Notes: generated from the letters alone by a model not told the origin. 34,121 nucleotides of DNA from an uncultured Lachnospiraceae bacterium (GCA_910584725.1 CAJUBE010000043.1:1-34121); one strand, 5' to 3'; numbered from the stretch's first letter, positions 1 to 7,418 are shown. Numbers and translations: made by a program.

Positions 1-100
1 TTCAGGCATTCTCCTGCGTGAAACGGAGTTGCGAAGCAACTCCTAGAACTTCTTAGCGAAGCAGCCATTGCTGCTGAGTTTTAGAAGTTCTTTTCACTCT
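1..100 (-). repeat. R1 structured repeat, copy A
   Basis: About 100 nt that match 155-254 with one visible difference (GAGTTTTAG here, GAGCTTTAG there). On the minus strand it begins GTGAAAAGAACTTCT and folds as an outer GTGAAA/TTTCAC stem. The outer stem encloses an AGAACTTCT/AGAAGTTCT stem with an AGCAGC/GCTGCT hairpin inside, and a separate GGAGTTGC/GCAACTCC hairpin. The window edge cuts it before the final GGAGAATGCC/GGCATTCTCC stem. The spacer to copy B (101-154) holds a further hairpin, GTCACAGCT/AGCTGTGAC. Confidence 0.85.
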
Positions 101-140
101 AACCGCCATGTCACAGCTTAGCTGTGACTCAAATCCGTGC

Positions 141-254
141 GGAGAATGCCGTATTTCAGGCATTCTCCTGCGTGAAACGGAGTTGCGAAGCAACTCCTAG
201 AACTTCTTAGCGAAGCAGCCATTGCTGCTGAGCTTTAGAAGTTCTTTTCACTCT
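141..254 (-). repeat. R1 structured repeat, copy B
   Basis: Complete copy of the R1 element. In minus-strand order it starts at the argF stop codon, whose TGA lies inside GAGTGAAAAG. It has stem I GTGAAA/TTTCAC, stem II AGAACTTCT/AGAAGTTCT with the AGCAGC/GCTGCT inner hairpin, stem III GGAGTTGC/GCAACTCC and a final 10-bp stem IV GGAGAATGCC/GGCATTCTCC (141-150 with 159-168). No T-run follows stem IV, so it does not look like a classical intrinsic terminator. Confidence 0.85.
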
Positions 255-1234
255 AGTGTCACGGCCATAACCGCCTTGATGGTATGCATACGGTTCTCCG
301 CCTCGTCAAAGACAATGGACTGCGGCGACTCAAACACCTCGTTCGTCACTTCCAGCTCCGCCATCCCGTACTTTTCCCCAATCTCCTTGCCGATTCCGGT
401 CTCGTGATCGTGAAACGCGGGCAGACAGTGCATAAACACAGCGTCCTTTCCTGCCAGTGCCATCGCCGCCGCGTTGACCTGATAGGGCGCGAGATCATGC
501 AGTCTCTCTTCCCAAACCTGCTCAGGCTCACCCATGGACACCCACACGTCCGTGTAAACCACATCCACTCCCGTTACGCCCTCTGTCACGTCCTCCGTCA
601 GACGGATAGAGCCTCCGTTTTCCTCCGCAATCTCCCGGCAGGTCTTCACAAGCGCTTCCTCCGGGAAATACTTTTTATTCGTACATGCCGTGAAATGCAT
701 CCCCATCTTGGCGCAGGCCACCATCAGGGAATTGCCCATGTTGTAACGGGCGTCCCCCATGTAAGTCAGCCTAATGCCCTTCACGCGGCCGAAATGTTCC
801 CGTATCGTCAGAAGATCCGCCAGCATCTGGGTCGGGTGAAACTCGTTGGTCAGGCCGTTCCAGACGGGCACGCCCGCATACTTCGCCAGCTCCTCCACAA
901 TTTCCTGCCCAAAGCCCCGGTACTCAATTCCCTCGTACATGCGCCCCAAAACCCGCGCCGTGTCCGCAATGCTCTCCTTCTTGCCGATCTGGGAGCCTGT
1001 CGGGTCTAAGTACGTCGTCCCCATACCAAGATCATGAGCCGCCACCTCGAAGGCGCAGCGGGTTCTGGTACTAGTCTTTTCAAAAATCAGCGCCACGTTT
1101 TTTCCCCGCAGACTGTCAACGGGGATTCCCTTCTTTTTCTTGTCCTTCAGATCCGCCGCCACGTCCAGCATATATGTAATTTCCTCCGGCGTAAAATCCA
1201 GAAGCTTTAAAAAATTGCGTCCCTTCAAGTCCAT
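248..1234 (-). CDS. argF: Ornithine carbamoyltransferase
   Basis: Cytosolic enzyme that joins carbamoyl phosphate and ornithine to make citrulline in arginine synthesis; the same family also acts in the catabolic arginine deiminase route. The 328-residue length is normal. The carbamoyl phosphate loop STRTR is at residues 55-59, the HPTQ motif at 133-136, SMG at 233-235, and the ornithine/catalytic HCLP motif at 269-272, so every signature residue I can check is present. The start is set by a clear AAGGAGG upstream of ATG at 1234. No arc or other arg genes adjoin it, so biosynthetic (argF) versus catabolic (arcB) use cannot be settled from context; argF is the more likely reading. The leader holds two hairpins (1268-1284 and 1314-1343), and R1 copy B begins at its stop codon. 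Confidence 0.95.
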   Translation of the reverse strand: MDLKGRNFLKLLDFTPEEITYMLDVAADLKDKKKKGIPVDSLRGKNVALIFEKTSTRTRCAFEVAAHDLGMGTTYLDPTGSQIGKKESIADTARVLGRMYEGIEYRGFGQEIVEELAKYAGVPVWNGLTNEFHPTQMLADLLTIREHFGRVKGIRLTYMGDARYNMGNSLMVACAKMGMHFTACTNKKYFPEEALVKTCREIAEENGGSIRLTEDVTEGVTGVDVVYTDVWVSMGEPEQVWEERLHDLAPYQVNAAAMALAGKDAVFMHCLPAFHDHETGIGKEIGEKYGMAELEVTNEVFESPQSIVFDEAENRMHTIKAVMAVTLE

Positions 1235-1267
1235 GATACTGCCTCCTTGTGTAGTCTATTTTCTGAT

Positions 1268-1343
1268 TCTGCCGAATAGGCAGACTCAAAAATCCATATT
1301 CGCAAAAACTGCTAACAGGACGGGTCCGCAGAACCGTCCTGTT
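1268..1343 (-). terminator. Hairpins between SPFH gene and argF (terminator or argF attenuator)
   Basis: On the minus strand a 10-bp stem AACAGGACGG/CCGTCCTGTT (1343-1334 with 1323-1314) is followed six bases later by TTTTT (1309-1305). A second small stem TCTGCC/GGCAGA (1268-1284) lies just before the argF ribosome binding site. The first could end the nfeD-SPFH transcript or act as an attenuator in the argF leader. I see no T-box signature and no convincing promoter here. Confidence 0.5.
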
Positions 1344-1379
1344 ACTTTATATTACTTTACCCTGATCAACACAGAGCAC

Positions 1380-1474
1380 AGAGAATGCCGCTTTTCAGGC
1401 ATTCTCTCACGCGAAACTTAGTACTTCTTAACGAAGCAGCCCTTGCTGCTGAGTTTTAGAAGTACTTTTCGCGT
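1380..1474 (-). repeat. R1 structured repeat, copy C
   Basis: R1 element starting four bases after the stop codon of the SPFH gene, in the same orientation as that gene. Its arms differ from copy B but still pair: outer stem ACGCGAAA/TTTCGCGT (1409-1416 with 1467-1474), stem II AGTACTTCT/AGAAGTACT (1420-1428 with 1458-1466), inner AGCAGC/GCTGCT, and stem IV AGAGAATGCC/GGCATTCTCT (1380-1389 with 1398-1407). Stem III of copy B is absent. Confidence 0.85.
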
Positions 1475-1476
1475 TG

Positions 1477-2397
1477 TTATTTAAAGACCTCTTTTGCGGA
1501 AGCCGCCAGTCCCGCCAGCCCTTGAATCTCCGAGGGAATGATAATCTTCGTCGCCTGTCCGTCCGCCGCCTTCTCGAAGGCTTCCAGACTCTTGATCTTT
1601 AAGACCGCCTCGTCCGCACCAGCCTCGCGGATCATGCGGATACCGTCCGCCGTCGCCTTCTGCACCTTGAGAATTGCCTCCGCTTCACCTTCCGCCTCGC
1701 GGATCATCTTCTCCTTCTGCGCCTCCGCGCGCAGGATCGCGGACTGCTTCTCCGCCTCCGCCTCCAGAATCGCGGATTCCTTCTGACCTTCCGCTACCAA
1801 AATGGTGGATTTCTTCTCACCTTCCGCACGTAGAATCGCCTCACGGCGCTCACGCTCTGCCTTCATCTGTTTCTCCATGGCGTCCTGAATCGCCGCCGGC
1901 GGAATGATATTCTTAAGCTCCACGCGGTTCACCTTGATGCCCCAAGGGTCTGTAGCGATATCGAGGGACGCACGCATCTTCGTGTTAATCACCTCTCTGG
2001 AGGTCAGCGTCTGATCAAGTTCCATCTCACCGATGATATTACGAAGTGTCGTCGCCGTCAGATTCTCAATCGCCATAATCGGATTCTCCACGCCGTAAGC
2101 AAAAAGCTTCGGATCCGTAATCTGGAAAAAGACTACCGTGTCAATCCGCATGGTAACGTTATCCTTCGTAATCACGGGCTGGGGCGCGAAATCCACCACC
2201 TGCTCCTTCAAAATCACTCTCTTCGCCACCTTATCAATAAAGGGAACCTTGATGTGCAGTCCCACAGACCACGTCTGCTGATATGCGCCCAGCCGCTCCA
2301 CCACGAAAGCCTGCGCCTGCGGCACAATCTTGATACAGGATGCCAGAATCAGCACAATCAAAATCAATACAACAAGTAACGCTACAAGTCCACCCAT
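1477..2397 (-). CDS. SPFH (stomatin/prohibitin, band 7) membrane protein
   Basis: Membrane scaffold protein of the stomatin/QmcA/HflK-HflC-like group, 306 residues. A single N-terminal membrane segment (about residues 3-22) is followed by the band 7 domain (about 25-190). Then comes a long helical stalk built from repeated AE(G/A)xK-like units (about 190-265), and the C-terminus is Gly/Ala-rich. The frame is open further upstream to 2541, but ATG at 2397 follows GGAGAGGAAAA and opens directly into the membrane helix, so I use that start. It lies 32 bp after the NfeD gene in the same direction. NfeD-SPFH pairs are a classic linked unit thought to organise membrane microdomains. The substrate or partner in this organism is unknown. 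Confidence 0.9.
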   Translation of the reverse strand: MGGLVALLVVLILIVLILASCIKIVPQAQAFVVERLGAYQQTWSVGLHIKVPFIDKVAKRVILKEQVVDFAPQPVITKDNVTMRIDTVVFFQITDPKLFAYGVENPIMAIENLTATTLRNIIGEMELDQTLTSREVINTKMRASLDIATDPWGIKVNRVELKNIIPPAAIQDAMEKQMKAERERREAILRAEGEKKSTILVAEGQKESAILEAEAEKQSAILRAEAQKEKMIREAEGEAEAILKVQKATADGIRMIREAGADEAVLKIKSLEAFEKAADGQATKIIIPSEIQGLAGLAASAKEVFK

Positions 2398-2429
2398 TTT
2401 TCCTCTCCATTTCCGAAAGAACGAAAAGC

Positions 2430-2885
2430 CTAAAGCACTTTCTTTTCTTCCACAATCAGTTTCACGCCATTGATGGCAAGCACGATCACCACGGCTCCCA
2501 CAGGCAGCTTCTCCTCGTCTGTCTTCGTCCGCGCGGACCATTCCATACCGCCCACATTCACCTGTCCGATGCCCTGCAGATTATCAATTTCACTGATGAC
2601 GATCGCCTGCCGTCCCACAAGGCTCTCCGCATTCGTGCGCACCCGGTCTTTGTTAAAATATTTTACCGCAATCGGTCTTGTAAAATACAAGAGCAGCGCC
2701 GAGACAACAAGAAATAGTATAATCTGTAAAATAACCGGCAGATGCAGCAAGGACGCCAACGTAGCCACAAGCGCGCCGCCCGCGAACCAAACGGTGGTGA
2801 GCCCCATCGTCAAAAGTTCTATCACAACCAGAGCCACAAGGATGACCAGCCAGACCACCGTCATGTTTAACACCTGTATCTCCAT
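2430..2885 (-). CDS. NfeD family membrane protein
   Basis: Short-form NfeD protein, 151 residues, lacking the protease-like domain of long NfeD proteins. Hydrophobic N-terminal segments (about residues 8-70) hold three to four membrane helices. They are followed by a soluble C-terminal OB-fold domain (about 85-150) typical of NfeD, with the usual LVGRQAIV and GxVxVxGxxW pattern. The start at 2885 follows GGAGGAAACAG. It is the first gene of a two-gene unit with the SPFH protein, and a promoter lies just upstream (2906-2934). Family knowledge says NfeD OB domains bind stomatin-like partners; the pairing here is inferred from adjacency. Confidence 0.9.
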   Translation of the reverse strand: MEIQVLNMTVVWLVILVALVVIELLTMGLTTVWFAGGALVATLASLLHLPVILQIILFLVVSALLLYFTRPIAVKYFNKDRVRTNAESLVGRQAIVISEIDNLQGIGQVNVGGMEWSARTKTDEEKLPVGAVVIVLAINGVKLIVEEKKVL

Positions 2886-2905
2886 TCTGTTTCCTCCCTA
2901 CCTTG

Positions 2906-2934
2906 ATTATCTCATATTATCCCCCATGTGGCAA
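2906..2934 (-). promoter_or_regulatory. Promoter of nfeD-SPFH unit
   Basis: Minus-strand TTGCCA (2934-2929), a 17-bp spacer, then GATAAT (2911-2906). It fills the short gap between the wall hydrolase stop codon and the NfeD start. Confidence 0.6.
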
Positions 2935-2937
2935 GGA

Positions 2938-3999
2938 CTACCAAAATACTTGTCTGTCGATGAGCAGACCCTCGTGGTTTCCGGCGCGCCGGAAATGAGT
3001 TGCGTCGCCCACGTTCGTCTCGCCGTTGATCGCGGCTCTGGCCGCCTCCCAGCAGCTCTCCGGAATATCGCCGCCGTACACTCTTGCCACCTTGCCGTTG
3101 AGTGCGGGCGTAAACTGTCCCGACGCAAAAATAACACCTGATATCGTATTCGGATAAGCCGCGCTTCTGACGCGGTTCATCACCACGGCTCCTACCGCCA
3201 GCTTGCCGTTGTAAGTCTCGATACCCGCCTCACAGTATATCAGCGCCGCCAAAAGTCTGGTATCGTCGCCTCCGACAACCACAGCGCCCCTGTTGGCCGT
3301 GAGCTTCGCCTGCCGCTCTTCCTCTTCTCTCTTTTGAATAGCAATCAGCGTCTCGCCCTCGTCAATATGAAAATCAATATCCACATACTCCGACGAAACG
3401 TAGCCCGTCTCGCCCTCATAATCCACACTGATCCAATCGTCATCGAGCACCTCGATGATTTCCAGCTCCTCATCCCGGGGGATAAAGCCGACTGCCTCCG
3501 CCTCTGTCTCAGGATCTTTTCTCACGCAGAGCGTGTCCGTCTCAATCTGCACAATGAGATTTCCCACCTCATTGGCAAGCGTCTCCGCATCTTCGCCAAA
3601 AAGAAGATAGTCGTCGCTTGCCCAGCCCACAAGTTCCCCGCTGCGGAGTCTTGTCCAGCCGTCTTTTCTCTCCAATATTCTGCCACCGCAGTCCTTGTAG
3701 AGCAGGCCAACCTTCTCAGATTCCCCGTCCGCCTCCGCGCGCACATTCATGGCCACCTGTACGTTAGCCATAACCAGATCTGTCTCCTTCTCTGCGCCGT
3801 TTGCTTCTGACATCTCTGTCAGTTCTCGGATTGCGTCCTCATCTGCCGCTCTCCCCGTAGGGTCTACGATCTGTGACACGCCCACATTCAGCGAATCCAG
3901 ATAGTCATTCCTGCTGGTAGCCTGTACATCCAGAGACAGACCGCATAAACACAGACCAAGAATCAAACCGGCGAGCAGAAGTCTATACCCTTTCCGCAT
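2938..3999 (-). CDS. Secreted cell-wall hydrolase with two SH3-type domains and a C-terminal Hydrolase_2 (SleB/CwlJ-like) domain
   Basis: Predicted exported peptidoglycan hydrolase, 353 residues. Residues 1-28 form a signal peptide (MRKGYR, then a Leu-rich core and an Ala site). Two bacterial SH3 domains follow (about 75-135 and 145-210), expected to bind wall peptide. A short Lys/Glu helix leads to a Hydrolase_2 domain (about 247-352) with the ALIYCEAGIETYNGKLAVGA core that carries the presumed catalytic Glu. The frame runs open to 4053, but GGAGG sits seven bases before ATG at 3999, which is also the first codon of a good signal peptide. SleB/CwlJ relatives act in spore cortex lysis, yet a vegetative promoter and a WalR-type box upstream argue for a growth-phase wall role here. 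Confidence 0.88.
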   Translation of the reverse strand: MRKGYRLLLAGLILGLCLCGLSLDVQATSRNDYLDSLNVGVSQIVDPTGRAADEDAIRELTEMSEANGAEKETDLVMANVQVAMNVRAEADGESEKVGLLYKDCGGRILERKDGWTRLRSGELVGWASDDYLLFGEDAETLANEVGNLIVQIETDTLCVRKDPETEAEAVGFIPRDEELEIIEVLDDDWISVDYEGETGYVSSEYVDIDFHIDEGETLIAIQKREEEERQAKLTANRGAVVVGGDDTRLLAALIYCEAGIETYNGKLAVGAVVMNRVRSAAYPNTISGVIFASGQFTPALNGKVARVYGGDIPESCWEAARAAINGETNVGDATHFRRAGNHEGLLIDRQVFW

Positions 4000-4067
4000 A
4001 AACATCCCTCCATCTTCATCCATACAGGAAACTCTTGATTTCCCATAAACCAAAAAAGATAAAGATT

Positions 4068-4084
4068 GTTACAAAATTGTTACA
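4068..4084 (-). promoter_or_regulatory. WalR (YycF)-type box
   Basis: Minus-strand TGTAAC-AATTT-TGTAAC matches the known WalR consensus TGTWAH-N5-TGTWAH exactly. It lies about 13-29 bases after the predicted transcription start of the wall hydrolase. In B. subtilis, boxes placed after the promoter belong to WalR-repressed genes. No WalRK genes are in this window. Confidence 0.65.
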
Positions 4085-4103
4085 GTTTGGTTAAGTATGG
4101 ATT

Positions 4104-4132
4104 ATTTTAGCAAAACGCCTATTCTTTGTCAA
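4104..4132 (-). promoter_or_regulatory. Sigma-A promoter of the wall hydrolase
   Basis: Minus-strand TTGACA (4132-4127), a 17-bp spacer, then TAAAAT (4109-4104), in an AT-rich gap. The expected start of transcription is near 4097, giving a leader of about 98 nt. Confidence 0.8.
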
Positions 4133-4254
4133 GTTTATACAATTTGGCCCTGTTTTATCTCTATATTTTGTTACTAATTTTTTACAAAACACAAGATGTT
4201 CCGACACAGTTCCTACACGGCTCTGTCACAGTCAGGCCCACGCCATTTGTAAAA

Positions 4255-5049
4255 TCATAGTTTTCGAGATTTTTCCACCGTCGCAAGCAGCGCGTCCATC
4301 ACTGCACCGCGGAACCCTGCCTCCTCCAATACACGCACACCCTCTATCGTGGTACCCCCGGGAGAGCATACCATGTCCTTCAGCTCGCCTGGATGTTTTC
4401 CCGTCTCCAGTACCAGCTTCGCGCTGCCGTAAACCGCCTGCGCCGCGAACTCGTAGGCCTGTGCCCGGGGCATACCCGCCGCCACGCCGGCATCCGCCAT
4501 CGCTTCTATGAAAAGAAACACATAGGCCGGAGAGGAACCGCTCACCGCGCCCACGGCATCCATCAGACGTTCCTCCACCAGACTTGCCTTCCCGAAGCTC
4601 TCCATCAGCCGCAGGCCGTATTTCGTCTCCTCCTCCGACACTGCACCGTTCACGCAGACACCCGTGCAGCCCTCCGACACAAGCGCCGGTGTGTTCGGCA
4701 TACAGCGCACCAGCTTCACTCTCCTGCCAAAAGCCTGCTCCAGCCATTCCAGCGTCTTGCCCGCGGCGATACTGATGATCAGGGTGTCCGGCTGTACCGC
4801 ATCTCTGATCTCCCCGATCACACCCGCCAAAAACTGCGGCTTCACCGCCAGTATCAATGTCTGTGCCTCCTCCGCCACCGCCGCGTTGGACGCCTTCACG
4901 TCAATGCCGAACTGCTCCCGCACCGCGTCACGGGTTCTCTGAGTTTTCGCGCTGCCGCATATATCTTCCGCGGACACAATCCCCTGTTCCAGCATCCCGC
5001 CAATGATAGCACGCGCCATATTTCCAAGTCCAATAAATCCAATTTTCAT
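4255..5049 (-). CDS. proC: Pyrroline-5-carboxylate reductase
   Basis: Last step of proline synthesis: NAD(P)H-dependent reduction of pyrroline-5-carboxylate to proline, in the cytosol. The 264-residue length is normal. The Rossmann motif GFIGLGNMARAI is at the very N-terminus, followed by the LAVKPQ and IISIAAG blocks. The C-terminal family signature SPGGTTIEGVRVLEEAGFRG is complete. An ATG four codons upstream (5061) exists, but GGAGG is placed five bases before the ATG at 5049, so I choose the latter. It has its own promoter (5094-5122) and appears to be transcribed alone. Confidence 0.95.
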   Translation of the reverse strand: MKIGFIGLGNMARAIIGGMLEQGIVSAEDICGSAKTQRTRDAVREQFGIDVKASNAAVAEEAQTLILAVKPQFLAGVIGEIRDAVQPDTLIISIAAGKTLEWLEQAFGRRVKLVRCMPNTPALVSEGCTGVCVNGAVSEEETKYGLRLMESFGKASLVEERLMDAVGAVSGSSPAYVFLFIEAMADAGVAAGMPRAQAYEFAAQAVYGSAKLVLETGKHPGELKDMVCSPGGTTIEGVRVLEEAGFRGAVMDALLATVEKSRKL

Positions 5050-5093
5050 TCTTTCCTCCATTTCCCGGCCGACAAGATAACTTTAATATATAA

Positions 5094-5122
5094 TTTATAT
5101 ATAACTTTTCCCGCCGTGCCAA
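5094..5122 (-). promoter_or_regulatory. Promoter of proC
   Basis: Minus-strand TTGGCA (5122-5117), a 17-bp spacer, then TATAAA (5099-5094). It is about 45 bp before the proC start. Confidence 0.6.
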
Positions 5123-5332
5123 ACGAACCTGTCAAATTAAAGAACTCCTGTTTTTTATTGCTGTGCCGCGCAGATTACCTCTCCCGAATTTTTTCCTAAC
5201 ATTCGAGCTCTTTTCATCAATAACGCTCGTTATGTGCGTTGGATTCCCACCTGTTTCAAGTCCTTTTGCCGCACCTGTACAAAATTTACAACCAGATGAA
5301 AAATCTACCGATTTTAATTGTTAAATTTTGTT
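5123..5332 (-). other. Gene-free stretch between SpoU methyltransferase and proC
   Basis: No convincing gene. On the minus strand it holds a 20-codon open frame (5217-5155) without a ribosome binding site, a palindrome ATAACG-CT-CGTTAT (near 5220-5234), and a weak AT-only stem AAAATC/GATTTT just after the methyltransferase stop. The middle part (about 5220-5290) is G-rich on the minus strand and could be structured, but I cannot assign it to a known RNA. Confidence 0.4.
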
Positions 5333-6127
5333 TTAACCATTTCTTCTCTGTCGGTAAGCCTCGTAGAGCAAAATGGACGAAGCAACAGCCGCATTCAGTG
5401 ACTCCACTTTTCCCTCCATGGGAATGCCAATCAGCGCGTCCGCACAGTCAGCCGTCTCATCCCGCAGACCGTTCGCCTCATTCCCTATCAGAAACGCTGC
5501 GCTTTTTTTGTAGTCATATGCGTCATAAAAGTGATCCGCCCCCAGATGCGCCGCGTAAACCTCTGTCCCCTTTTCCTGCAGCAGCTTTATAATAGAAGAA
5601 AGATCTTCCGCATAGAGGAAGGGCACCCGGTAAACCGCGCCCATTGTGGAACGGATGGTCTTGGGATTATAGATATCTGCCGTCCGGCTGCTCATAATCA
5701 CGCCGTCCGCGCCTGCCGCCTCCGCCGTCCGAAAGATCGTTCCCAGATTGCCCGGATCCTGTATATCTTCCAACATTATAAATAACATCTGTTTCTTTTC
5801 GCTGTCACGCAGGATTTCTTCTATATTATAATGCTGCTGCCGCACGAGGCAGAGAATTCCCTGCGGCGTCACCGTATCCGACATACGGTCAAACACCTCG
5901 TCCGCCACAATCTCACAGGAAAGCCCGGACAGCTTGTCCCCATACTGCGCGTACATCTCCTTCTCTGCGCTCTGTGCAATGTACACACAGGTGATCCGTT
6001 CCGTCGGCGCCTCCCCGAACATTTTCCCGCCTTCCACCGCGAAGACTCCCTGTCGGTCCCGCTCCTTTTTCTTTCCGAGCAGGGCAATTACCTCTTTTAC
6101 ATATTTGTTATGTAAACTCGTGATCAT
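5333..6127 (-). CDS. SpoU/TrmH-family RNA 2'-O-methyltransferase
   Basis: Predicted SAM-dependent 2'-O-ribose methyltransferase of rRNA or tRNA, 264 residues. An N-terminal substrate-binding domain (about 1-95) has the VFAVEGGKMF block. A C-terminal SPOUT domain follows with all three motifs: QDPGNLGTIFRTAEAAGADG, FLIGNEANGL and IPMEGKVESLNAAVASSI. These form the trefoil knot that binds SAM. It resembles RlmB/TsnR-type enzymes, but the target nucleotide cannot be told from sequence. The start at 6127 follows AGGAGAAC. Its leader holds an R2 repeat copy (6145-6229), an element shared only with metK in this window. A terminator-like hairpin separates it from pfkA upstream. Confidence 0.92.
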   Translation of the reverse strand: MITSLHNKYVKEVIALLGKKKERDRQGVFAVEGGKMFGEAPTERITCVYIAQSAEKEMYAQYGDKLSGLSCEIVADEVFDRMSDTVTPQGILCLVRQQHYNIEEILRDSEKKQMLFIMLEDIQDPGNLGTIFRTAEAAGADGVIMSSRTADIYNPKTIRSTMGAVYRVPFLYAEDLSSIIKLLQEKGTEVYAAHLGADHFYDAYDYKKSAAFLIGNEANGLRDETADCADALIGIPMEGKVESLNAAVASSILLYEAYRQRRNG

Positions 6128-6144
6128 GTTCTCCTCTTTCTAAT

Positions 6145-6229
6145 TCAAGTAGGGAAGATTTTCGCCCTACTCGCCGCGCGCCCTATGCGCCGCCTTAGCG
6201 GCATACTTCCTCTGCATGGGTCTGCGTAT
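6145..6229 (-). repeat. R2 leader repeat, copy 1 (before SpoU methyltransferase)
   Basis: About 85 nt closely matching 25341-25424, in the same orientation and at a similar place, just before the ribosome binding site of the downstream gene. It carries a GCCGC-TAAG-GCGGC hairpin; the metK copy has GCCGT-TAAA-GCGGT, so two Watson-Crick pairs here are G-U wobbles there. Shared blocks in minus-strand order are CCATGCAGA, GAAG, ATGCCG, GCATAGGGCGCGC and GTAGGG. Confidence 0.8.
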
Positions 6230-6268
6230 AAAAGCAGATTCAAGATATACCGTATCTCAAATCTGCTT
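6226..6268 (-). terminator. Terminator after pfkA
   Basis: Minus-strand stem AAGCAGATT/AATCTGCTT (6268-6260 with 6240-6232), with an inner AGATA/TATCT stem, followed by TTATA. The T-run is short, so termination may be partial. Confidence 0.6.
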
Positions 6269-6312
6269 ATCATTTCTTTCTCTTCCGCGCCCGCAAACTG
6301 ACGCCCACACAA

Positions 6313-7293
6313 TTATAAGATCTTCGACATCTCATAGGGATAATCCGGAATCCCCTTCTCCATGTTGAGCGCTTCCTCGATATCGAAATCCATGAACTCG
6401 CCGTGCTGGTAGCCGACCACCCTGTTCGTCTTGCCCTCACAGAGAATATCCGCCGCATAGCAGCCCATGATCGAAGCGTAATAACGGTCTTTACAGGTGG
6501 GCGAACCGCCGCGCTGCATGTAACCTAAGATCGTGGCCCTTGTCTCAATGCCCGTAGCCGCCTCGATTCGTCTCGCCATGGAAGTGGAATGCCCGATTCC
6601 CTCCGCATTGATGATCAGATGGTGGGTCTTGCCCTTCTTCCGGTTGGCAATGATATTGTTGATGATCTGCTGCTCATTATAGTCGTATTTCTCCGGAAGC
6701 AGAATGTCCTCCGCGCCGTTGGAGATACCACACCACAGCGCGATATACCCCGCGTTCCTGCCCATCACCTCAATGATACTGCAGCGCTCATGGGAGGACG
6801 ACGTGTCCCTCACCTTGTCAATGGCCTGCATCGCCGTATTGATCGCCGTGTCAAAACCGATGGTGTACTCTGTACATGCAATATCCAAGTCAATCGTCCC
6901 CGGTATACCGATCGTATTGATGCCGTGTCTCGAAAGCGCCTGTGCACCCCGATAGGAACCGTCGCCGCCGATCACCACAAGACCGTCAATCCCATGCTTG
7001 TGGCAGATTTCCGCACCCTTCTGCTGTCCCTCTTCCGTGCGGAACTCATGACACCGCGCCGTTCCCAGAATCGTGCCGCCTCGCTGGATTGTGTCCGATA
7101 CCGTCCACTTTTCCATGTCAATGATCTCTTCGTTCAGAAGACCCTGATAGCCCTTCTTAATCCCTTTCACCTTGACCCCGTTAGCGATTCCCTTTCTAAC
7201 CACCGCACGGATCGCCGCATTCATGCCCGGCGCATCTCCACCGCTGGTCAGCACACCAATCGTCTTAATCTGCTTCGCCATACCGATTCCCAT
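6313..7293 (-). CDS. pfkA: ATP-dependent 6-phosphofructokinase
   Basis: Glycolytic enzyme that phosphorylates fructose 6-phosphate to fructose 1,6-bisphosphate, 326 residues, the usual bacterial PfkA length. The N-terminus has LTSGGDAPGMNAAIR. GGDGS and PGTID are of the ATP-using type: PPi-dependent enzymes have Asp and Lys at the two discriminating sites. The usual TIDND active-site motif reads TIDLD here; both aspartates remain and the middle Asn is Leu. ATG at 7281 (MAKQ) is a possible alternative start four codons in; I keep 7293 because GGCGGAAAGG sits before it. The gene follows dnaE, but its own promoter (7381-7409) and a GC-rich leader hairpin lie between. Confidence 0.95.
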   Translation of the reverse strand: MGIGMAKQIKTIGVLTSGGDAPGMNAAIRAVVRKGIANGVKVKGIKKGYQGLLNEEIIDMEKWTVSDTIQRGGTILGTARCHEFRTEEGQQKGAEICHKHGIDGLVVIGGDGSYRGAQALSRHGINTIGIPGTIDLDIACTEYTIGFDTAINTAMQAIDKVRDTSSSHERCSIIEVMGRNAGYIALWCGISNGAEDILLPEKYDYNEQQIINNIIANRKKGKTHHLIINAEGIGHSTSMARRIEAATGIETRATILGYMQRGGSPTCKDRYYASIMGCYAADILCEGKTNRVVGYQHGEFMDFDIEEALNMEKGIPDYPYEMSKIL

Positions 7294-7333
7294 ACCTTTC
7301 CGCCTTAATATGCTTTCTATAATTTATAAGCCC

Positions 7334-7346
7334 GGCGCACCGCGCC
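7334..7346 (-). promoter_or_regulatory. Leader hairpin before pfkA
   Basis: GGCGC-GGT-GCGCC perfect 5-bp stem in the pfkA 5' untranslated region, about 40 bases before the start. It has no T-run, and its role is unknown. Confidence 0.4.
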
Positions 7347-7380
7347 ATTTCCTATCTTTTTATCACTCAAATCTATATGT

Positions 7381-7409
7381 ATTTTACTCTAAAAATAGCG
7401 GATTTTCAA
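7381..7409 (-). promoter_or_regulatory. Promoter of pfkA
   Basis: Minus-strand TTGAAA (7409-7404), a 17-bp spacer, then TAAAAT (7386-7381), right after the dnaE stop codon. Confidence 0.75.
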
Positions 7410-7418
7410 TATCTTTCC

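Noticed and set aside
1235..1379. T-box or ArgR control of argF
   Set aside because: I could not find the T-box AGGGTGG core or a clear ARG box; only hairpins are visible.
2398..2541. 48-codon N-terminal extension of the SPFH protein
   Set aside because: The extension overlaps the NfeD gene, is not SPFH-like, and a good ribosome site stands before ATG at 2397.
5155..5217. 20-codon frame upstream of proC as a real peptide gene
   Set aside because: It has no ribosome site, no start-linked promoter and no recognisable product.
5240..5310. Cobalamin-type riboswitch before proC
   Set aside because: A GGTGGGAATCC-like string is present, but the other conserved blocks of that class are missing.
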